The notes beneath the pieces were generated by a model, which saw nothing but the letters and a program-made list of their open reading frames with translations, was not told the origin of the DNA and searched no databases. From assembly GCA_021772695.1 (NCBI GenBank), contig JAJFLL010000298.1:1-11315 (forward strand): a stretch of 11,315 nucleotides of DNA, read 5' to 3'. The first letter of the stretch is position 1. Every line of letters begins with the position of its first letter. The DNA comes from Deltaproteobacteria bacterium. GTDB taxonomy: Bacteria; UBA10199; DSSB01. The position numbers were made by a program, and so were the translations under genes. Positions 7,017-11,315 of this stretch are shown here, in pieces.

Positions 7017-7229
7017 AGTTGCCTATCTTCAGTTGTCTATGAAGGTCTTAAAGTGAAAGCGGGGGTACAGGCCAAAAACTCGAAGTATACACAATGGAAG
7101 AATAATCGATTTGTTTAGCCTTTAAGGATTCCCTGATTTGCTTGGGAATAAATAAATAAAACTAATCGTTTAAAACGCTTTTACCTAAAAAACCTTCGAC
7201 TAACGGTTTATGGTTACGCCCTTTATACC
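7017..7229 (-). promoter_or_regulatory. 213-bp gap between kamA and kamD, possible promoter region
   Basis: This is the longest non-coding stretch in the window. Just after the kamA stop, the minus strand has a weak 5-bp stem (AAACC at 7205-7209 pairing with GGTTT at 7190-7194) followed by T residues (7187-7192 in total six T), a poor terminator candidate. Further down, a TATACT box (around 7084-7089) could be a -10 element for kamDE, but no good -35 lies 16-18 bp upstream. I see no B12-box, so nothing supports a cobalamin riboswitch. It is likely a leader with its own promoter for the kamDE block, but the evidence is thin. Confidence 0.25.
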
Positions 7230-8495
7230 CTATGACATTTCATGGGGTTTCATGGAGAGCGCCTCATCATGGAGTAACCGGGCCGGTCCATGCTCGACTC
7301 TACGATCACCCTTCTCACGGATGGCTTCTGCAGTACTACAGGTGCAATCCGTTTCTTTAGGTTGCGGATAGGAGCTGATGATTCCCTCGTAATTTCGTAG
7401 CACGACTTTTTTGTCTGATTGGCTCAAGAGATACTGTGGACCAATCGGAACTTTGCCTCCCCCTCCGGGAGTGTCGATCACAAATTCGGGAACAGCCAAT
7501 CCGCTGGTATGACCTCTAAGTGATTCAATAATTTCGATCCCTTTCTCTACCGGGGTTCGAAAATGGCTAATGCCCTCACTGAGGTCGCATTGGTAAATAT
7601 AATAAGGCTTTACCCTAATGGTTAATAGTTCCTGCATGAGCTTTTTCATGATCACTACTTCGGAGTTGATGCCACGCAGGAGAACCGTTTGGTTCATCAT
7701 GGGGATACCATTGTCTACAATTCGCTCGCAAGCCAATTTTGCCTCTGGGGTAATCTCATAGGGGTGGTTGAAATGGGTCATAAAGTATAAAGGTTTAAAG
7801 ATTTTAAGGGTTTGCACCAAGGCATCGGTGATCCGCATGGGTAGAACGCAGGGGATTTTGCTCGCCAATCTCATGATCTCCACATGGGGAATGGCCCGGA
7901 TTCTGCCCAGAATTTCCAAAAGCCTTTTCTCACCCATCATCAGGGCATCGCCACCGGAAATGATCACATCTCGAATTTCAGGGTGGGATTCCAAGTAGTC
8001 ACAAATGACTTCCAATTCATTTCGGTCCTTATGACCGCCCTTGTCCAAGACAAAGCGCCTGCGAGTACAAAAACGACAGTACATGGAGCAAGAAGAATTA
8101 ATAGTCACGAGCACCCTGTCTGGGTACCGATGTACCACGTTGGGTACGGCCATATCGTCATCTTCATTAAGTGGATCGCTGAACTCTTCCCCAGACACTT
8201 CTAGTTCGGATTCCTGAGGTATGCTTTGCAACCGAAAGGGGCATTGCGGGTTATCGGGATCCATCAAAGAAATATAGTATGGCGCAACGGCAAATTTATA
8301 TTTCTTGAAGGTATGAACGATGCGGTTTTTTGCCTCCGGTTCCAAGGGCAAAATCTCTTCTAAGGCCTCAATGGAGGTAACGGAATGTTGCAATTGCCAC
8401 TTCCAATCATCCCATTGTTCACGAGGGACATCTCGCCACGGCAGCCACTTTTGGTAGTATAGCGGGTTGGAATTGTCCAAGTAGGGCAAACGCAT
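7230..8495 (-). CDS. kamA: Lysine 2,3-aminomutase (radical SAM, PLP)
   Basis: KamA moves the alpha-amino group of L-lysine to C3, giving L-beta-lysine, the entry step of the pathway. It has 421 residues, close to the 416 of the Clostridium subterminale enzyme. The radical-SAM cluster motif is CSMYCRFC (C136, C140, C143), followed by TRRRF. The PLP lysine lies in DTPGGGGKVPIGP (about K348). The QCDLSEG cysteine matches one structural zinc ligand. At the C-terminus, where the clostridial enzyme has C-x-C-x-x-C, this protein has DCTCSTA (C384, C386), so the third cysteine is an alanine. The start shows a tandem ATGATG at 8498 and 8495. GAGGAGGT lies only 2 bases before the first ATG but 5 before the second, so 8495 is preferred. 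It overlaps the kdd stop. Similar radical aminomutases exist (glutamate 2,3-aminomutase, EpmB), but length and context favour lysine. Confidence 0.95.
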   Translation of the reverse strand: MRLPYLDNSNPLYYQKWLPWRDVPREQWDDWKWQLQHSVTSIEALEEILPLEPEAKNRIVHTFKKYKFAVAPYYISLMDPDNPQCPFRLQSIPQESELEVSGEEFSDPLNEDDDMAVPNVVHRYPDRVLVTINSSCSMYCRFCTRRRFVLDKGGHKDRNELEVICDYLESHPEIRDVIISGGDALMMGEKRLLEILGRIRAIPHVEIMRLASKIPCVLPMRITDALVQTLKIFKPLYFMTHFNHPYEITPEAKLACERIVDNGIPMMNQTVLLRGINSEVVIMKKLMQELLTIRVKPYYIYQCDLSEGISHFRTPVEKGIEIIESLRGHTSGLAVPEFVIDTPGGGGKVPIGPQYLLSQSDKKVVLRNYEGIISSYPQPKETDCTCSTAEAIREKGDRRVEHGPARLLHDEALSMKPHEMS

Positions 8496-9565
8496 CATGA
8501 CCTCCTCGGCTTACTGGGATCTTTAGGAAAAATCATTCGGCACAACGATGGATTTCGCTTCAGCAGGTTGAGGGCATATTCTGCATGGCCTCTTGCAAAA
8601 CCATTTCCCATGATGAGCTGGGCATCTTTCCCTAAGCCCTCAGCGGTCAGCACGGCGCGACTAAAGGAAGTGGCCATGTTGAAAAATAGCACCTTTCCCC
8701 CCGGCTTCACGCTGAGAAGAGCTAGGGCCTCAGTTTCCGGGGAGTTGCAAGTATTGACCACCAGATCAAAAGGTTCTTCACCGGCGTCAGTTATCTGACG
8801 CCAAGCTGGCAAAGGTTGAGTGGCATCGGCGGTGAAATGTCCCATGGGGCGCCAGGCCTGCGGCCAATCCCGAGTCTTTAACGGATGGTTATCTAAGGTA
8901 CGTAATTGATTTGGAGCAATCACATCGAGTGCCGCCGCCATGGCCAATAAACCTGCGCGGCCTCGCCCCAAAATCAAGACCCGATCTTGGCTGGTAACCA
9001 GACGCTTTACCCAAGCGGGGGCACCACAGACATCGAAGGCCGCCAGGGCCACGTCATCAGCAATGTCGGAAGGCATGGGTGCCAGCAGACCACTAGCGAA
9101 GATGATGGCATGACCTTCCACCCAAACTTGTCCGGAATGAAGGTCTACTTTTTTTACCTGCTGCAAAGCCAGGGGCGTGAGGGTTAAACTCACCAGAGTC
9201 GCCACCCTATCCCCGATCTGCAGCCTATGAGGGCTGTCTTTGCCGATGGCAAGGACCCGTCCTAAAAGCATACCCCCTGACCCGGTTACCGGATTTTGCA
9301 TTTTGCCCCGTTCGTCCACGATCTTTTGAATCTTTTTCCCCACTTGCCTGGCATCACCCTGGGTCGCCATATTCAATTGGCGCATGGAGGCGGAATCTAA
9401 AAGTAGGCATTCCACCGCTAACAAAAGTTCATTGGAAAAAATGGGAAGGGAGACATCCAAGACCTCAGCGGTCTGAGGCAAAACTCCTTGAGGCGAAACC
9501 ACCCGATGAGCCCCCCATGGGTTCCCGCCAGGGCGGGTCAAGGCAATGTTTACCGCTGTACTCAT
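8495..9565 (-). CDS. kdd: L-erythro-3,5-diaminohexanoate dehydrogenase
   Basis: Kdd oxidatively deaminates 3,5-diaminohexanoate to 5-amino-3-oxohexanoate with NAD(P)+, feeding Kce. The 356-residue protein has the family block NPVTGSGGMLLGRV at about 91-104. A Rossmann nucleotide site RVLILGRGRAG follows, with G-x-G-x-x-G at about 200-205. Further family-like segments are FDLVVNTCNSPETEAL and GGKVLFFNMATSFSRA. The ATG at 9565 is chosen; an in-frame TTG at 9571 would add two residues. Neither has a clear Shine-Dalgarno sequence. The gene follows the RNA methyltransferase by 45 bp and its stop overlaps the kamA start region. The order kdd-kamA puts steps 3 and 1 of the pathway in one coupled pair, upstream of kamDE. 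Confidence 0.93.
   Translation of the reverse strand: MSTAVNIALTRPGGNPWGAHRVVSPQGVLPQTAEVLDVSLPIFSNELLLAVECLLLDSASMRQLNMATQGDARQVGKKIQKIVDERGKMQNPVTGSGGMLLGRVLAIGKDSPHRLQIGDRVATLVSLTLTPLALQQVKKVDLHSGQVWVEGHAIIFASGLLAPMPSDIADDVALAAFDVCGAPAWVKRLVTSQDRVLILGRGRAGLLAMAAALDVIAPNQLRTLDNHPLKTRDWPQAWRPMGHFTADATQPLPAWRQITDAGEEPFDLVVNTCNSPETEALALLSVKPGGKVLFFNMATSFSRAVLTAEGLGKDAQLIMGNGFARGHAEYALNLLKRNPSLCRMIFPKDPSKPRRS
8499..8508 (-). promoter_or_regulatory. Strong Shine-Dalgarno site for kamA
   Basis: The minus strand reads GAGGAGGTC directly before the tandem ATGATG. It is the only near-perfect ribosome site in the window and lies inside the end of kdd. The spacing favours the second ATG (8495). Confidence 0.75.
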
Positions 9566-9610
9566 AGCCAAAGTTTAGCATGGATCGGATCAAGAAAATA
9601 AGCCGGCCGC

Positions 9611-10600
9611 CTAGATTGTGCCGGGACCAACTTGACGCAACAGGACAAGGGTTTCCAGGTGGGTGGTATGAGGAAAGAAGTCAAAGGCTTGCACCTTCGT
9701 CACTTGATACCCACCATTTTTCAGAATTTTTAGATCAGTCGCCAAGGCCTCAGGGGCACAGGAGAGGTATAAAACCATTGGGACTTGCATCTTTACCAAT
9801 GAGGGCATGCATAATTTTGCGCCCGACCGGGGTGGGTCCAGCAGAACCAAATCAAAGCCACCACCCTTGCGGTTTTTTAAATAACGGTGCGCCTTCTCTT
9901 CAACCCACCGAACAGGCTTTTTAAGGTTAAGGCTTAACTCTTTGCCCTTAGCTACGGCACTCGGATCGGACTCCACAGCGGTCCACTCCATAGCCCCTTG
10001 GCTCAAGCCCAAGGTAAAATTTCCCGCTCCGGCAAAGAGTTCCAACACCCGTTTTGGAGCTAATGCTAAAAAGTGTCGTTGCAAATGTTCGTGCAATAAT
10101 TCATTGGCACCTGGATTGCTTTGTAAAAAATAACGGTCCTCCGAAAGGGCTTGGATTTCGACGGGAGTACCTGGAAACACCGTTAACTCAAAGCCCAATC
10201 GGCTCGAATGCTGTCGTCGCTCCATGATTTCGTGAAACCTTTGCTCCACTTCATTCAAACTTTCATTGATGGCCTCATGGGCTATTTTGCATTCTGAAAC
10301 GGGAATCACCTTGGCGCTGCCGGAACCGTAAAATCCCGGCTGCCCTTGGGGTGTGGCATGGATCTGAATGCGACGGCGATAATTCCAAATTTGCGGAGAG
10401 GCAATGGGCGTTTCTACCAAGGACGGCTCAACAATACCTGCTAGACATTCCACAAGCCGCTGGTGCTTCCATTTCAATTGGGAGGCATAAGACACATGCT
10501 GTAATTGACAGCCCCCACATGTACCAAAATAGGGGCAAGGCGGTGCTACGAATTCCCAAGCTTCCTCTTTCATTTTTGCATCGGGCAGGTTCATGGTCAC
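9611..10600 (-). CDS. RumA/TrmA-family RNA 5-methyluridine methyltransferase without TRAM domain
   Basis: This 329-residue protein methylates C5 of a uridine in rRNA or tRNA using S-adenosylmethionine. The 4Fe-4S ligands are C22, C28, C31 (CPYFGTCGGCQLQH) and C104 (SECKIAH). The methyltransferase part has YFLQSNPGAN, SAM motif I LELFAGAGNFTLGL, LLDPPRSGA, the catalytic nucleophile C281 in YLSCAPEAL, and the base E316 in TTHLETLVLL. RumA/RlmD/RlmCD enzymes are usually 400-460 residues and begin with a TRAM RNA-binding domain. Here the Fe-S block starts at residue 22, so TRAM is missing. The start is a GTG overlapping the upstream stop as GTGA; an ATG two codons later is the alternative. The target base (23S U1939, U747 or tRNA U54) cannot be decided. 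It is a housekeeping neighbour with no expected role in lysine fermentation. Confidence 0.92.
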   Translation of the reverse strand: MTMNLPDAKMKEEAWEFVAPPCPYFGTCGGCQLQHVSYASQLKWKHQRLVECLAGIVEPSLVETPIASPQIWNYRRRIQIHATPQGQPGFYGSGSAKVIPVSECKIAHEAINESLNEVEQRFHEIMERRQHSSRLGFELTVFPGTPVEIQALSEDRYFLQSNPGANELLHEHLQRHFLALAPKRVLELFAGAGNFTLGLSQGAMEWTAVESDPSAVAKGKELSLNLKKPVRWVEEKAHRYLKNRKGGGFDLVLLDPPRSGAKLCMPSLVKMQVPMVLYLSCAPEALATDLKILKNGGYQVTKVQAFDFFPHTTHLETLVLLRQVGPGTI

Positions 10601-11315
10601 TGGGTAAGGCCTAAGTGGGTAATACGTTCTCGCAGTTCCTTAGTTCTTTCGGGATAAACTCCCGTGTCTTGAGACAAGGCGGCTTGGTATTGTTTTAGCG
10701 CCTCGGTCTTTTGACCTTTTTCTTCAACCAGTTTTCCTGCCCGCGCATGGGCCAAGAAAGCAAACTTTTTCGTGCATTTGAGCTCGCTGCCTGCACATCG
10801 TGCTGCAAAATCCAGATAGGCTTGGACCGCGGTCATGGGGTCTTTGAGTTCGAGGATTTGCGCTCGCTTTAGGTAGGGCAAGGGATTTAAGGGAAAGCTT
10901 TCAATAAATTCATCTAAATATTTCAAGGCCTCCTGCCAATTTTTTTCACCCTTTTGATAGACTTCAATCAAGGCATAGCGAGCATTCCACTGAAAAGGAT
11001 GATCGCCTTGCAGGGCTTGTTTGAGTTCCATGATGCCCTGAGCTTTTTCACCTTTGATACCGAAGAGGGCTTTTATGGGTTTCCAGGCTGCCGGCGTATT
11101 TCCTGCAAAATAATGATAGGCGCCCAACGGCAGATAAGCGTCCCACCGGTTCGGTTGTATTCCAAGTGCATTTTCCAGATGGCGCTGACTTTTTTTTGCG
11201 GTCAGGCCGGCCTGCATTTTGGAACCTTGTTTTCCATAGATTCGGGCCAATAAAAAATAGCTATTGCCAAAGTCCACCAACGTATCCACGTTTTGCGGAT
11301 TTCTTTCCCATAGGT
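10597..11315 (-). CDS. TPR-repeat protein (5' end beyond window)
   Basis: The frame stays open to the right edge through LWERNPQN before V-D-T-L, so the GTG at 11289 is not necessarily the start and the N-terminus is missing. The 239 visible codons are mostly helical TPR-like units, such as DAYLPLGAYHYFAGN, ARYALIEVYQKGEKNWQEALKYL, PYLKRAQILELKDPMTAVQAYL and KTEALKQYQAALSQ. The segment KALFGIKGEKAQGIMELKQAL resembles a block found in TPR proteins of unknown function that I associate with Gram-negative envelopes. Two cysteines (CAGSELKC) sit near residues 160-170 of the visible part. The stop overlaps the methyltransferase GTG (GTGA), so the two genes are co-translated. Role unknown, most likely scaffolding or binding. 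Confidence 0.8.
   Translation of the reverse strand, partial: LWERNPQNVDTLVDFGNSYFLLARIYGKQGSKMQAGLTAKKSQRHLENALGIQPNRWDAYLPLGAYHYFAGNTPAAWKPIKALFGIKGEKAQGIMELKQALQGDHPFQWNARYALIEVYQKGEKNWQEALKYLDEFIESFPLNPLPYLKRAQILELKDPMTAVQAYLDFAARCAGSELKCTKKFAFLAHARAGKLVEEKGQKTEALKQYQAALSQDTGVYPERTKELRERITHLGLTQ

Noticed and set aside
7017..7229. Cobalamin or lysine riboswitch upstream of kamD
   Set aside because: A B12 enzyme would make this attractive, but I see no B12-box or lysine-riboswitch core and the gap barely fits one. A covariance-model search (Rfam Cobalamin, Lysine) would decide.
1..11315. CRISPR array, insertion sequence, tRNA or rRNA
   Set aside because: I found no regular DNA repeats with spacers, no transposase-like protein or terminal inverted repeats, and no tRNA or rRNA pattern. 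The only tandem repeat is the protein-level one inside kamD.

Overview
All eleven genes in this window lie on the minus strand, so transcription runs from high to low coordinates. The core is a complete gene set for fermenting lysine through beta-lysine and 3,5-diaminohexanoate to crotonyl-CoA: kdd, kamA, kamD, kamE, kal and kce. The genome belongs to a bacterium, probably an anaerobe or facultative anaerobe, because the route is an amino-acid fermentation with an oxygen-sensitive radical-SAM enzyme (KamA) and a B12 enzyme (KamDE). A Sec-exported thioredoxin-fold protein shows an extracytoplasmic oxidoreductase. Base composition is moderate by eye. I cannot name the phylum: such clusters are known in Clostridia, Fusobacteria, Bacteroidetes and Cloacimonadota, and none of the proteins here settles the question.

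Layout in transcription order. A TPR protein, cut by the right edge (10597-11315), overlaps a TRAM-less RumA/TrmA-type RNA uracil methyltransferase (9611-10600). Next come kdd (8495-9565) and kamA (7230-8495), which abut. A 213-bp gap (7017-7229) is the largest non-coding stretch. It is followed by kamD (4458-7016), kamE (3655-4461) and a TSUP-family membrane permease (2834-3655), joined by ATGA and TAATG overlaps. A secreted AhpC/TSA-type thioredoxin-fold protein follows (2133-2783), then kal (1648-2037) and kce (797-1627). A diacylglycerol-kinase-family lipid kinase with a possible promoter of its own (1-710) is cut by the left edge.

Pathway logic. KamA converts L-lysine to L-beta-lysine. 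KamDE moves the terminal amino group to give 3,5-diaminohexanoate. Kdd oxidatively deaminates this to 5-amino-3-oxohexanoate. Kce reacts it with acetyl-CoA to give 3-aminobutyryl-CoA and acetoacetate, and Kal removes ammonia to give crotonyl-CoA. The TSUP permease and the exported redox protein sit inside the cluster and are not known pathway steps.

The strongest unusual feature is in kamD. After a normal catalytic core of about 527 residues, the protein continues for about 325 residues as a low-complexity, Arg/Pro/Ser-rich tail. The tail holds at least eight copies of a 12-residue repeat built on R-x-P-R, then a short predicted helix, four spaced P/Q-R-R-x-L motifs and an acidic end. Synonymous codons differ between the repeats, which suggests the protein sequence is what has been kept. 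I know of no such extension on a lysine 5,6-aminomutase.
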